Shown here: positions 44,866-57,263 of the stretch, in pieces
Numbering within the stretch: the stretch's first letter is position 1
Layout of the letters: each line of letters starts with the position of its first letter
DNA from: Biscogniauxia marginata
Lineage: Eukaryota; Ascomycota; Sordariomycetes; Xylariales; Xylariaceae
Length of the DNA: 64,000 nt
Direction of reading: 5' to 3'
Assembly (NCBI GenBank): GCA_022695795.1
Contig: MU404079.1
Span: 1-64,000, forward strand
Program-made: the position numbers and the translations under genes
Notes under the pieces: generated by a model
The model's database searches: none
What the model was told of the DNA's origin: nothing
What the model saw: the letters and a program-made list of their open reading frames with translations, nothing else

Positions 44866-45752
44866 GATTATTTCCAGAAAGATGTCGTGTGTAGACGTGA
44901 GTTCGTTGTGCAGAAAATTCGGCGCGCTTCTTTCGCCAAAGGTTGGCTGCAGAGGGCAAAAGAAAGGTGCTGTGAATTTTGGGAGTTTTCCAAATCTCGA
45001 AAATTATGCAGTAGAAGTGTTTGGGAAATCTTGGATCAAGTATGACGACTTGATTACTCAGGAGATTTCCTAGTTGACAAGATCGCTTTGGATTGTCGAA
45101 GATGTGGGCAAACAGTAGGGCATCTGTAATAGGGGAACTTACGTACGGACCACGGCAGATTTATCGTTTAATTATCCAACCACCGACAGGTAAAGCTAAT
45201 CATTCCCTCGATTTTGGATAAACCATTTCCGCTAGACCCACTATCACTGAAATTTTAAGGTGAATGGGAGATGGGAAAATTATTGACAAGTCGGAAGCTG
45301 GCCTAAGCCTACATCAAAACTTGGCTTTACTGATTATTTTCCATGCAAGAATTCTTCTCCTCGACTGTGACCAATGGCTAAGGTAAAAAAAAAGCTTATT
45401 AAGTCTCATACTTCTTTAGTTATCTCTTTGTCCTTCTAGTCACCTTGTGCACAACACATCTGGTCCAGTTATAACTACATAACAACTCGCACAAGTCCTA
45501 ACGATTGTGTTATTAATCTTCACAACTAGAGACATATGCAATATTTAGATATTGTAAAAGCCCATAATCTAGATGAATTATTTGTTTTCTATAACACTAT
45601 ATAAATAATTTCAGATGCTAGCTAGACTCTCCGAGTTGAGCTTAACAAAAAGGACAACCAAGAAAAAGGAGATGAGTGGGGAGTAGAAAAATAATACGCT
45701 TATAGTATATCACAACAAAATGTTGGGGTGTTACCCTTAAGGTAGACATATC
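44866..45752. other. Intergenic, no gene recognised
   Basis: J-protein promoter and AT-rich sequence up to the solo LTR. Confidence 0.4.
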
Positions 45753-45895
45753 TATTGAGATGGGGCGAAGATATCAGGATAGGATGAAGTGTATTCGTCC
45801 AAGTATGAGTCTAGGTAGGTGAGCTAAGCGTACCTATATATATATAGGAGGCCATTAGGACCGTATAGAAAGGGGCATAGCCCCGTATTTCAGCA
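45753..45895 (-). mobile_element. Solo LTR, copia-like, same family as at 32053
   Basis: 143 bp. Read on the minus strand it begins TGCTGAAATACGGGG and ends CCATCTCAATA, aligning along its length with the LTR at 32053 (shared CACCTACCTAGACTCA and AATACACTTCATCC segments). Flanks read ATATC (45748-45752) and ATATT (45896-45900), four of five matching as a target-site duplication should. Confidence 0.72.
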
Positions 45896-46364
45896 ATATT
45901 CCGAAAAGGAAGCATGATTCAGGACTAATGTAAGGAGTGTGAGACTGCAAATTGAGTTTGGAATCGCACCGCTCAGATATATTTAGTGTGCAACGGCCCC
46001 CTTATCATAATTACGACATGGTCCGGGTGGATTATTATTAGAATACCGATAGCCATGAAGTAATATGATTAAAAAATGCTGTATAACATGTTTTGAAAAT
46101 TTTAATATGAAAGTCATCGTATGGCAGGTGCCTACCCCTATAATCTTATGATTATAAAAGCGTGGCCGGAGGGTGTCCAAAAAAAAAAAAGCTTATCCAG
46201 AACAATTCTCCATTGGAAAATTATCATAAAATTTTCCAGTGCCTCTCCTGTCCCTGATACATCCTCAGTGCTGTCATGACAGCCATGACAGCCCACCTGT
46301 CTCCGAGGACCCTAGTGGTTCCGCTTCCGAGGAAGCTGAACTTCAGCGCCTTGGTCAAGCTTAT
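45896..46364. other. Intergenic, no gene recognised
   Basis: AT-rich with an A12 run near 46181; 3' flank of the tubby-like gene. Confidence 0.4.
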
Positions 46365-46983
46365 TCATGCGAGCCCCCAGACGGCGACTATTTCAGCACC
46401 ATCACTCGCCGCTTCTTTACTGTAGCCTTGACTTCTCCCTGCTAGGTCAATCGTTGATAATCGCACGAGCTTCCATCCGTCGCCGACCCTATCAAGGGTG
46501 GATGCTACCATTTTGTAGCTATAACGCCACTCGAAGCTCTCTCGCGTCCAATTGTCTGGCATGGTGCCTATCTCTACTGTAAATCGGAACGTGTCTAAAG
46601 GCCAGTCGTACTGGATGCGGAGAATCTCTTGCGACGAGTCTAGTGCGGATCCTGGCAGAGTCGGTAGTACTATGATCGAGTATGGTCCTCCCCCACTGTT
46701 GATAGACCTTTGCGTGGCAGCTAGTATCGGTAAGGTTATCTCTTGGACCATTGTGCAGTATTGCGTCGGGTTGACCACACCAGCCTGTGTAGTGGGATAC
46801 GGCGTATAGCGGCTTGTCCTCGTGGGCACCGAGCATCAGGACTCTAGTTAGTGGCTGATGATAGAGACTCCATGACTTCAAAGATGGTAGTAATGTAGAA
46901 GTAGGAGTCGGGGGAGCTGATGGCGATGGCCCTGTTGGTTGATCAATGCGTCTGGCTATCTGGATAGTCGTTTTCGAACCCAT
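46365..46983 (-). pseudogene. Tubby-C-terminal-like fungal protein, frameshifted
   Basis: The first frame starts at 46983 (MGSKTTIQIARR) and covers PLYAVSHYTGWCGQPDAILHNG to about 46755. Past that point it reads as unnatural Arg/His-rich sequence, while the +1 frame continues sensibly (QEITLPILAATQRSI, then RESFEWRYSYK, DGWKLVRL and DGAEIVAVWG) to a stop at 46365. The FEWR...GWKLVR...VVAVW layout is that of a fungal family related to tubby-like/LURP-one folds, about 200 aa long. No GT...AG pair bridges the two frames, so a one-base indel near 46750 is likely, either real decay or a sequence error. Function of this family in fungi is unknown. Confidence 0.65.
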
Positions 46984-48387
46984 CGGAATATCGACTATAA
47001 GGAGGTGGATCCTCCTGTTATGATGCTGTTCCGGATGCCTCTGTCTCCTCTATCGAAGATTGTCAGCAGCGAACTCACCAATTGATTATGAGTTTAATTT
47101 GGGCGTGTCTTGTCCCTCGTGAGGTTAAAACATGAAAGCTTCAACTGGACAGCCTTATTTAGGTGAGATTTGACGTCGTGATGACCCCAACAAAGATTGC
47201 ACGCTGCAAACTTGGTAGAATAAAGAACTATTCTTAGGTAAGGTGGCAGGTGGTAGGGATATGGTAACTTAAGAACAGGTATACATAACAAATAATGTGA
47301 TTGTAGTTCTATGCAATTTTCAATTTCATATGGTAAGGAGTCTTCTAGCATCTTTGACGCTGACTGCTGATAGCGGTCCATCGCACCTTGCGTAAGGCGC
47401 TGTGTAGGTTTTGGCTTGAGCCTTCTTCTTATAGTTTTTCCCGATGTGAGACCTCTAACCAACCTTCTCAAACTAAATCTACTTAGCGAGTATTTCTGGC
47501 AACGTGATGTAATACGCAGCGGTGCCTTACGTTGGGCAGATGATATCTGGCTCCTGAGCGCCGAGCCAACTTAAGATGCCAATACATCCGAGCATCTTTA
47601 TGGTTCCTTATTCTCTTCTTCTTCTGCGTCGTGGTGAACACCAGGGGGGGAGAATAGCTTGTTTTGGAACCACCTCATATTTCTTCGTAAACGAATGCTT
47701 TTGTTTTTCATCTCATGTAATATCGAGTCGACCACGGGGTTGATGAGCACGTTAGAAAGCAGTTTTCCGAAAAGGCCGAAAGGGGTAGAGCTTGCTGCCT
47801 TCTTACAGCTTGTCAATATACATGATTCTACTGTTTAGTATTGGTCGTGAAGCTGGACAGTTTGGCACAGCTACACATCAGATTGGGCTCAGCTCAAGTT
47901 AACTGCTTTCGTCAATCTCATGCCATTCAAACGACTGAGGAATCGTGCAATTGGCCTGCGGCTCTAGGATAGCTCATTCGGCCTAGAGTGCCAAGTTGCT
48001 AGTCCCAAGTAGTTTTTACAGCCCGATTGCTGCGCATAACTTTATAAGATCTTGGGTCGTATCACGCCCCACGCCTTTTCCTAGCGATAGCTGCAAACCG
48101 GTTCGTCAATTTCATTTCCCCAGTCAATGAGGAACCATGGCAGGCTAAAATACATACCGCTATTTCGGTCATGAATTACCCCGCGAACGAAGAATATCGT
48201 GGGGAATCCAGGGCTCATAATTCTCCAAATTCTTGGTGAATTATTGACTCCTCCTTCTTAAGTGGAGATCGCATCGCCTGCAAGCGAGGTAAGTGTGTTA
48301 ATAAATAGGTGGCGTACCTCAGTACAGAATGAAGCTCCACTGCTTTGCCACAGAGGAAGATACAACATCACTGTCCTGCATGCTACC
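46984..48387. other. Intergenic, no gene recognised
   Basis: Two short basic minus-strand frames (47471-47094 and 47816-47598) have no family resemblance. The galactosidase promoter occupies the end. Confidence 0.35.
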
Positions 48388-51300
48388 ATGACAGTTCTTA
48401 AGAAGCTTATGTGCCTACTTGGCATCACTGCTTCTATCTCCAGCGTGATCACGCAGGAGACTTCGACCGATTGGCCGCTGCATGACAATGACCTCACGGA
48501 TCTTGTCCAATGGTTAGTTACACACGCATGAGCTTCACACAATACGTATCTAACTTCGATTGAATAGGGACCATTACAGTTTCCATCTCAATGGTCAGAG
48601 GCTCTTCGTATTCTCCGGTGAAGTAGGTTCCTGCCCATCCTACTTGAATTATAAGATCTGACTGAAGGATCTCGAAAAAACTAGTTCCACTATTGGAGAT
48701 ACCCGGTGTATGTTACCGCTATAATTAACGGGTATTTGTGAAATACTGATTAAAACCAGGCCCGAGCTATGGCGTGATTTGCTGGAGAAAGTGAAAGCTG
48801 CTGGGTAGGTTGAACTACTCAATTGACACGGAGAGGTGATTCTAAGGTGCTTAGATTTAATGCCTTCTCTATCTATAATCATTGGGGCTACCACAACCCG
48901 ATTCCTGGAATTCTAGATTTCGAGAACGGCGCACACAACTTTACCGAGATAATGACTTTAGCGAAAGAGCTTGGGATGTATATGATTATTCGACCGGGCC
49001 CATATATCAAGTATGTATTTCGAGAGTTCATTGTTTCCCATTTTGTCATGTCTCGGGAGCTACAATTTTCTTATCTGGATAATTTGAGAGCGTTTTTCTC
49101 CCGAGACATGCGTTCAACCCCAATTTTGTTTACTAGAAAGGATATTTTCCAACTCATGTTTACAAAGCGCGGAAGCAAACGCTGGAGGATTTCCACTGTG
49201 GATCACTACTGGGGCTTATGGAGGGCTGCGAGACAACGATCCAAGATATACCGAAGCGTGGACTCCTTATATGACCGAGATCTCAAAGATTATAGCACCG
49301 CACCTCATAACCAATGGCGGAAATGTCATATTATTCCAGATTGAAAATGAACTTGGCAATCAATGGCTGGATGTGGGCAAGAGGATTGATAATGTACCTG
49401 CCCAAGAGTACATGGAGCTATTAGCGCGGAATGCTAGAGAAAATGGTATCGACGTTCCACTGTCTCATAATGCACCAAATATGGTAAGACTATACCGCAA
49501 TAACTCCAGTTGATAAGGTGGCTTACGGCTACTAGAACGGCTATTCATGGTCTAAGGATTTCTCGAATGCAACTGGAAACGTAGATGTGGTCGGGCTTGA
49601 CAGCTATCCATCATGCTGGAGCTGGTATGTTTTTACCCCTTTGGTGTATTTGATGAGTCGTTGGTTCTCTAAAGAAGGCCCCCAAGACCAGATCCTACTG
49701 TTCTCAGCCGAAAAGGGTAAAAGAAAGAAAAAAGGGTTTTACTGATTCCATTTATTATAGCAACCTCAGTGAATGCACGGGAACTAATGGTCAATATGTG
49801 GCTTATGTAAGTTCAACTCTCAGAGACAGTTATTGTCAGCAAGCTAATTATTAATAGCAAGTGCAAAACTACTATGAGTGAGTGATTTAGTAGATTTGGA
49901 TTTTTGATCACTAACGGGCGAAGCTATTTTACTGTCCAGTCCCCGTAAGTTATCGTATACCCATAAATATAACCACGCCCTAACGTTTACCCAGGACGCA
50001 GCCAAATTTCATGCCGGAGTTCCAAGGTGGAAGTTACAATCCATGGGGTGGCCCTCAAGGTGGATGTGCCGGTGACATCGGTGCCGACTTTGCCAATATG
50101 TTCTACCGTAATCTGATCTACCAGAGGGTCAGTGCAATATCATTGTATATGCTCTTTGGCGGGACCTCTTGGGGATGGCACGCAGCAAACGTTGTCGGTG
50201 AGTAGAATATCCGACTGAGAGGTTGTTTAGTTCTCCTAACATTTCCAGCTACAAGCTACGACTATTCCTCTCCGATCTCTGAGAACCGTATCATCGGTAG
50301 CAAGTATTACGAGACAAAACTCCTGACACAATTTACACGAGGCACGTATATAATTTGGCTTTGAAATCAAGTGTTTCCACTAATGATGATGTAGTTGCGA
50401 AGGACCTTTCAATGACAGACCGTATCGGCAACGTGAGTGTACACCATAAACTTACTATGACAGCTCCTAAAAAAACCCACTGATAGAGTACCGCTTACTC
50501 GAGCAACACGGCTATCACCGTATCGGAGTTGCGTAATCCTGAGACAGGGGCTGGTTTTTACGTTGCGATGCATGAATATTCCCCTTCTTCATCACGCGAA
50601 ACTTTCACGCTCCAAGTTAACACATCAGAGGGCCTGCGTAAGTTGGATAATCCTATCTCATTACACGATGCTAACCGCTTCTCAAGTCACCGTGCCCCAA
50701 TATGGGGGAGCGGTTACTATCAACGGCCACCAAGCAAAGATTCTAGTCACCGACTTCAAGTTTGGCAGCAAATCGTTACTTTACTCGACAGCAGAAGTTT
50801 TAACCTATGCCATCATTGATGGCAAAGAAGTCTTAGCGCTTTGGGTACCGACTGGCGAGTCAGGAGAATTCACAGTACAGGGAGTGAAATCCGGCAAATT
50901 GAAATCTTGTAATGGATGTGTCAACGTTAGATTTCATCCCAGCGGCTCTGATCTCACAGTATCATTCACACAGAACGTTGGAATGAGTTTGATCGAGCTA
51001 CAAGATGGGGCAAGAGTTGTGCTCCTTGACCGGTCGTCTGCGTATCTATTCTGGGCCCCGAGCCTTGGCAATGACCCAACAGATCCAGTAAACTCTACAG
51101 GTAAAGACACATATCACAAAACACGTTATGCAAATCATCAGCTCACTAACACTGGTCTAGTTCTTATCCAGGGCCCGTACTTGGTTCGCTCGGCAACGAT
51201 TACAGGACATAATCTAGAGCTCACGGGAGACGTAGCAAACAAGACAGCAGTCAGCATATTTGCTCCGAAGTCAATTACCTCAGTCAAATGGAATGGAAAG

Positions 51301-52480
51301 AAGATACCGATTACTTCCACTAAAAATGAAGTATTGACTTCTCAGCTCAAGGGAGCCCCCTCGTATACTCTACCCCGGTTGTCTGGATGGAAGTACGCAG
51401 ACAGCCTTCCAGAGATCAAGGAGAATTATGATGCATCCGGAATTTCATGGAAAGGTAGGCTCACAACCCACGATGCATCTAGGATCACAAGATTAATATT
51501 TCATAGCTGCGACAAACACTAACACATCTAATCCTACTGTTCCGGCGCTAAACAACCCTGTACTATATGTCGACGACTATGGTATCCATGCTGGCTCGCA
51601 CATCTACCGAGCGAGCTTCCCCACAACCTCAAATCCACCAACCGGGGTTTTCCTGGACATCACAGGCGGCTTAGCATTTGGTTACTCGGTTTGGGTCAAT
51701 TCTCAGTTTATCGGTTCCTGGCTTGGCCTATCGTACATTGAGAAGCAGAGCCTCGAGTTATCGTTCTCGAACGCCACGCTGAACACCGAAGGCGACAACA
51801 TACTTGTGGTACTCATGGATAACTCTGGCCATAATCAACGGGCGGAGGCCTTGGACCCGCGAGGCATCACCAATGCTACCCTCATTGGACCTGGGGAGTA
51901 CTCTTTTAGCGAGTGGAAGATTGCCGGGACCGCGACGGCGGATACACCCATAGATCCTATCCGTGGCCCATTGAACGAGGGCGGGCTATACGCCGAGCGA
52001 ATCGGGATACATCTACCGGGATATGCCGACTCTGATTTTGAGACTCTAGAAGTCGACTCCACTACCCTGAGCGTAGAAGGTCCAGGAGTCGGCATTTTCA
52101 GGACGGTCGTTCCGCTATCAGTGCCCAGTGGACTAGACGTATCAATCTCCTTCCGGCTAACGGCCCCGTCGGACACGACCTTCCAATCAGAAACGGGCAA
52201 GACTAACCAATTGCGCGCACTGCTGTTTGTCAATGGCTACCAGTATGGACGCTTCAATCCGTACATCGGACATCAAATAGATTTTCCTGTACCCCCCGGC
52301 ATACTGGACTACAATGGCGACAACACGATAGCGGTTACCGTGTGGAGCCAGAGTGCCGACGGTGCGGAAGTCAAGGTCGAGTGGAAAGTCGACTATGTGC
52401 ATGCGAGTTCTTATGACATGGGGTTTAATGCATCATATTTGAGACCTGGTTGGTCTGAAAACAGGTTGGATTATGCTTGA
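48388..52480 (+). CDS. lacA: Secreted GH35 beta-galactosidase, 17 exons
   Basis: Exons: 48388-48512, 48568-48622, 48685-48707, 48760-48804, 48855-49010, 49168-49483, 49536-49624, 49761-49806, 49858-49877, 49924-49944, 49995-50197, 50249-50341, 50395-50432, 50487-50637, 50687-51100, 51161-51454, 51507-52480. Sum 3063 nt, 1020 aa, uninterrupted and of normal family length. A signal peptide ([20 protein letters not shown]) starts it. Catalytic TIM barrel: [27 protein letters not shown], acid/base Glu in [10 protein letters not shown], nucleophile Glu in FMPEFQGG, and [14 protein letters not shown]. Beta-rich domains follow, to [14 protein letters not shown] near the end. The enzyme removes terminal beta-galactose from galactans, xyloglucan or lactose outside the cell. 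Fifteen introns are GT-AG; the one after exon 12 appears to use GC (GAG/GCACGT). Three exons are only 20-23 nt. Confidence 0.93.
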
Positions 52481-53853
52481 TGCGACGATACGGGGTGGAC
52501 TCGAATGATTGCTACTTTGAAGAGAGATCTAGCACAAATAATCCTAGATAATGTGCTTAGATGGCTCACGTATATTGGTCCTTTTAATAAATACTCCATG
52601 TGAACATTTACAAGAGAGTATCCGTGTTAAACACGAATCAAAGAGAACGTAAAGGTATTATCAGTAGACGTACCGAGTGACTTGGTCAGCTGCTTTCTAG
52701 CAAGAATTAAGAGCATTTAGGTATCTTGAAGTCTAGGAGCTAGGCCCTAAAATCTAGGAATGGCTCCATGAACGTCCTTCGAACCTTAGGTTAGTACTAG
52801 AAACGGCACGCTTGCGACTTTACTACCTTAAATGTACCCTTGGTGAAGCTAGCCTGTATTTATTTCGCACCTCGCCAGCAAGGTCGCGAGAGGGAATTGT
52901 TAGCTCGCCTAGGTCGGTAATCAAGCGACAAGGTGCTCCGGGTTGAGGATAGCGACATTCTCAAAATGGGACTGGGAAGACTTGAAGGTAATTATAGCGA
53001 TTATTGCCAAAACAGCAACAATATCCAAAATGGCAATAGCTAGACAGTAGGATGAAGCCTAGACCCCCGTTTTCGGTATAAATATCCGGCAGGCTAGGCT
53101 GATGATCAATGGGAACTGGTCGAATAGATTCTGTTGTAAAACCCCAAACGTACCTACTAAGCTGCAAGTTTAGGAGACCTAGATTCTCGTAGTAGTACGT
53201 TGGCTTCAAATATATAGTGACTTGTTCGAGGGTAAACAGCTGTAAGCCCCGCCATTCGCCGTTATCCTTAGGGGTAGATTTTGGAGATGGCTGCAACCAG
53301 ATCAGTATAATGACCTATAGGTGTCTCTTCTAACCGAGGGGGTATATTTCGAATAGCCTCCGGATTTATGTGTCACACCACTGTAGGCGCTAAGCATCTG
53401 TATCTGTGACTTCAGATTAGGAGCATGCACCCGTCCCCCGTGCGCATGCAGCTTATCAAGTAGGTTGGAGTGAGAAGAGGCAGCCAGAGCGATGGGCCCT
53501 GGTGGAAGTACCATGTGCAGTAATATGCAGTGGGCCAAGAATCTCCTCCAGTTCAATTCCATAGATGGGAGATGCAAAGTTCAGCGGATATCCAATACAT
53601 AAATTTGAATGCGCGTGACACGTGCTAGTGAATTTTACAATCCCCTATTAGGTCGGCCCAGACAATTTGGTATTCGGTCCTTGCCTAACCTTGGCGCAAT
53701 ACACCTTTGTCCCGGCGTTGGTAACCACCATCACTCCAAGGAAAGGATCAACTTGACCCTACCCTAGTCCACATCACCAACCCCGCCACAGAACACGCTC
53801 ATCTTACAACATCTTCCCCGACATCCATCGCAAAGACATTTCTCATTGCAACA
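52481..53853. other. Intergenic, no gene recognised
   Basis: A 91-aa minus-strand frame at 53577-53302 has a hydrophobic start but no family. The remainder is noncoding; the last 100 bases are a C-rich promoter leading to the ATG at 53854. Confidence 0.4.
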
Positions 53854-54854
53854 ATGGATAACGATCAGAAGAACCGTAAGTAGCTCATTCTCATCATGCC
53901 TCGGCCATCATAGATTTCGATCAAGCGTCGACTAGCGCCCGAACCTAGACGAGCTTGCATTCGCGTATGCTTGTGGGGGTGATTGACTCGGCTGGCGCAT
54001 GTCCTTTGGATGTCAAGGAACTTCTCGTAGGGTCAACTCAGAGGATATTTGCCCCTGTGGCCACCCAATGAGGCGACCTCGCCTACCGATCACAGCACCA
54101 AAGCCTTTGCTAACTATGCTTGCAACACAGAAACCCACCGTGCGAATACGGCCATAACTCGAGCCATGGCTCGATTCTTCGGTCCTAGCGAGAGCAATGC
54201 GTCCAACATGGCTGCCGGCCTCGCTAATGGGGGCAGGACCGGTCCTCGCTCTCGAGCGGAGTGGTTCCGCCTCGCGTTGGAAGCCATCAAGATCCGCGAC
54301 CCGGGTAATATCTAGTTAAAATCATTTTGAAGATTTGGCCGCTGACACCGATAACCATAGACCAGTTCATGGCTGAATACCTTAGCAATCTCGATCTGAA
54401 GCCCGATGAGGAGCTACCCGAAGAAGACCATCCTGAAGAGAAGCAACTTGATGGTCCCATCAATGCGTCTGTCGTCATTGAGAATGCCGGTTACGCTGCC
54501 AACGGCGCAACTCATGAGACATCTTTTGGTACGACCCCTCGATCGAAGGCCCCAAGATTCTCCTGCTGACAACAGCCATCACCAGCCGACGAGGCCGACG
54601 AAGCCGACGAAGCTCCCACCATGACCTCCTCTCTAACCTCGACCACAGCTGTCTACTGGTTTTCAGGTGCTGAGGAAAAGGGTGATGACAAGGCCGATTA
54701 TGTTGTCGTCGAGGAGGCCATTTCGACCCAGAACCCTGGCCACCCAGATGGAGAGGAAGAGGAGGACAATGACTTCGGTAAGATCCCATCCACCAGAAAA
54801 AAAAAGTTAAACCCCAAAATCAGGCTAACATTCCTAATTTCAGTCATCGTCTGA
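53854..54854 (+). CDS. Hypothetical acidic protein, six exons
   Basis: Exons 53854-53875, 53936-53978, 54042-54304, 54361-54528, 54586-54777 and 54844-54854; 699 nt, 232 aa, all GT-AG with consistent phases. Middle part: GYLPLWPPNEATSPTD, AITRAMARFFGP, AEWFRLALEAIKIRD, then DQFMAEYLSNLDL. The last third is very acidic, with an ADEADEADEA repeat from a 9-bp minisatellite, GEEEEDND and a terminal DFVIV. No signal peptide, membrane segment or known domain; exons 3-5 are convincing because introns in three separate places restore the same protein-like frame. The first two exons are the only route from the ATG to exon 3, but exon 2 composition is less natural, so the N-terminus is uncertain. Possibly lineage-specific. 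Confidence 0.6.
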
Positions 54855-55944
54855 TCCTGGGAAAATCGCGATCGATGCGCTGACTTTGCTGCACCAGGAA
54901 TGGCAATGTGCTGCCGAGGTGGTGGTTTTGGTAGTTGAAGGTGGCAGGGTTTCGGCAGCCGACGATTCGGAAGGTGGTGAATAAGTTATGGATGAATGGC
55001 CCGTGCATTTTGGTCACGTGGCTCAGTGAGTTAGCCGCGAGGACCTGGGGAGGTTTCTCCAGTAATTTGCCGGGACTTTATTAGAACCTCACAAACTACC
55101 TAAGGGGTACAATCAACCGTCCTCGTTTCCCGCGTGAATCTCCCATATAAGATGTACCACCAGTATGGTGTGGTTTGGTGGTAATTTGTTTTAGAGCTCT
55201 TCGTGCATATTTATTTCAACTATCAAATACCTTCAGAATGAATTGTGCATACCGATACCTACCTACTACTCACGAAAGGTACACCTAAAAGAGAGGTAGC
55301 TTGTGATAAGCTGTCCATGGCAGGGTGCCTCTAGTAAAGTTTTGATGATACATACTGCAGTGTTGCCATTTGTTTTCCAGTCACCATAATACAGGTACTG
55401 CAGTGTTTTTATTAGAGCATCGCAGCAAGGAGAGCACTGGAAATTCACAACAGGGAAACTTTTTTGAACCACGTCTTTATTCTCTCTCCCATGGCACACT
55501 GATTTTTAGTTCTTACCTTACTACTTTGTGCGTTTTTGTGAATATGAAGCCATTTTTGTCTCTCATGGAGAGCACTTCCATCTTCCCTAGCAAAAATTCT
55601 AGTACTAGCAATGAACCTTGTAGCAGGCCTTTCGTACCATCGTCGTCGTTATCATCAGTGGTTTCAAACGCTGACAAGCTTCCTAGTCATGCTTTCCTCC
55701 CCACCATAATGCTCCTCATTCCTTTCGTGTACTTGGAAAGCAGGCAATTTTCCCTTCCAAAACTCCATCCTTCATTCAAATACCCTCTTTCACCACCCTA
55801 TATAACCTGCGCCAGCGGGCAAACCTAGGTCTCTCCTATCAGAGAACGGAGCAGGTCATTCTAGTCTGCAAGTCGCTGACTACCCATCTACTCAAGTGTT
55901 GATTTTAGAGGGAAAATGTGTTATGCGCCTTAGCTTAGTGATGC
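54855..55944. other. Intergenic, no gene recognised
   Basis: Noncoding or decayed. A 152-aa plus-strand frame at 55370-55828 lacks any recognisable motif. Confidence 0.4.
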
Positions 55945-57263
55945 TTATATTTCAACATCAAGAATAGGCCTCGCACCGATAAGCATCGAAACCGCCATAT
56001 TATCGTTCGCTTGCATGACATAGTGTGGCGCAGAGAGGCCCCGGTTGTCCCGGCGCTTGGGGTCAGCGCCCCCCAGAAGCAGCAGCCGCATGATACGCGA
56101 TCGATCGCTCTAGTTGCGCAGGGGCGTGGTGCATATCGTGTGGAACGGTGTATGGCCATCGGTTGTTGCGGCGTTGGGATCGTAGTCGATGTTGAGGAGG
56201 AACTATACGACTCTAGGTTCGATTCGGACGAGAGCACGCGAGGTGCAGGAGGGTTCTGCCTTGATGTCCCCGGGTGGTGACCCTGAGTCCTTGGAGGAGC
56301 TGCTCTTGGATGGCATGATTGATATCCTCGATGCTGCAGGATGTGTTAGGGGTAGGACCAACTTGAATTTTGTTGATGTCCATCCCGTCGTTTGGGTTGG
56401 CACCGGCGTTGAGGAACATCATCATCAAATCTTCAAAATATTGCAGCTGGAGATCTCGTTTCCCTCGATCAGTGAAGCGGGTAACTGGTCGGTTTCTCAT
56501 GCCCCTCATCAGCATCACAATGTATACTAACGGGGTATGAACGACCCACTGCGTGCGCTTCATGTTGGGATCAGCACCTAAGTCGAGTGCTGCACGAACA
56601 AGCGATATCGTTCTTGAGTCGTCGAATACTTTCAGTATACTGAGCAAGACCGGGCTACCAAGAATATCCCGGACCTTGTTGATTGATGACCTTTTCATAA
56701 CAATACGAAACTTGTTGACGGAGTCTCCCGAGACTCCCGCCCAGGTAGAAGTAGTCTCTGCAGTCCTATCCTCGATTATGGTATTCCAAGGATTAGCCCG
56801 AAGGCACCGAACAGAGCCGCCACCCCTAATCACATTGTTGGTCATGATATCTGCTCCATGGTCTACGAGCAGCTATACGGTCTCCAATGGTGCAGTGTAA
56901 GATAAGGCTTGGAGAAGAGGTGTCATTATGATAAGATCATCGTATGCATTTGGGTTGGCACCTTGCTTAAGAAGGAGATGCACTATGTATGTCAAGTGAA
57001 GCTTTCTGCCTTCGTCAATGTATTGTAGCGTTCAAATCCACCCCGGTGTTGCACGTAACGAGTGCAGTCCTGTATGTGCTGAGCGCCGTCGCCGTTGTGG
57101 ACGCACGGGCTGAGACACTCGCCCTCGGGCTCTTGCGACTCCAGACGTCGACTGCTTTCCGAATGTTATCCCACGCCCGAGGTCTAGGATATTGCCAGCA
57201 ACATCCCCTTCCGATGAAGCTCACATAAGCTCTGCTAATTCTCCCTTGATCCTCTGCTGCCAC
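55945..57263 (-). pseudogene. Ankyrin-repeat pseudogene
   Basis: Ankyrin segments are legible over the whole length but the frame is broken. From the 5' side: NTGVDLNATIH, a shift near 57015, then LLLKQGANPNAYDD, LETV-TAG-LLVDHGADI (stop near 56876), ALDLGADPN, MFLNAGANPND, GRTLLHLACSRPN, a shift, TAG before FLLNIDYDPNAATTD, DGHTPFHTIC, a TAG after TPLRN, then LLLLGGADPKRRDN and MQANDNMAVSML. Two of the stops stand where Gln (CAG) is expected, a C-to-T change in a CpA context. It resembles the intact ankyrin genes at 32755 and 36628. The true 5' end is unclear and may reach beyond 57263. Confidence 0.75.

Noticed and set aside
49011..49167. Frameshift in the beta-galactosidase after the GPYI motif
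   Set aside because: It is an intron: GTATGT after AA and acceptor ACAAAG before C join to the expected N-A-E triplet.
52961..53577. Two minus-strand frames (111 and 91 aa) left of the six-exon gene
   Set aside because: No conserved motif, no splice support and AT-rich composition; too weak to call genes.
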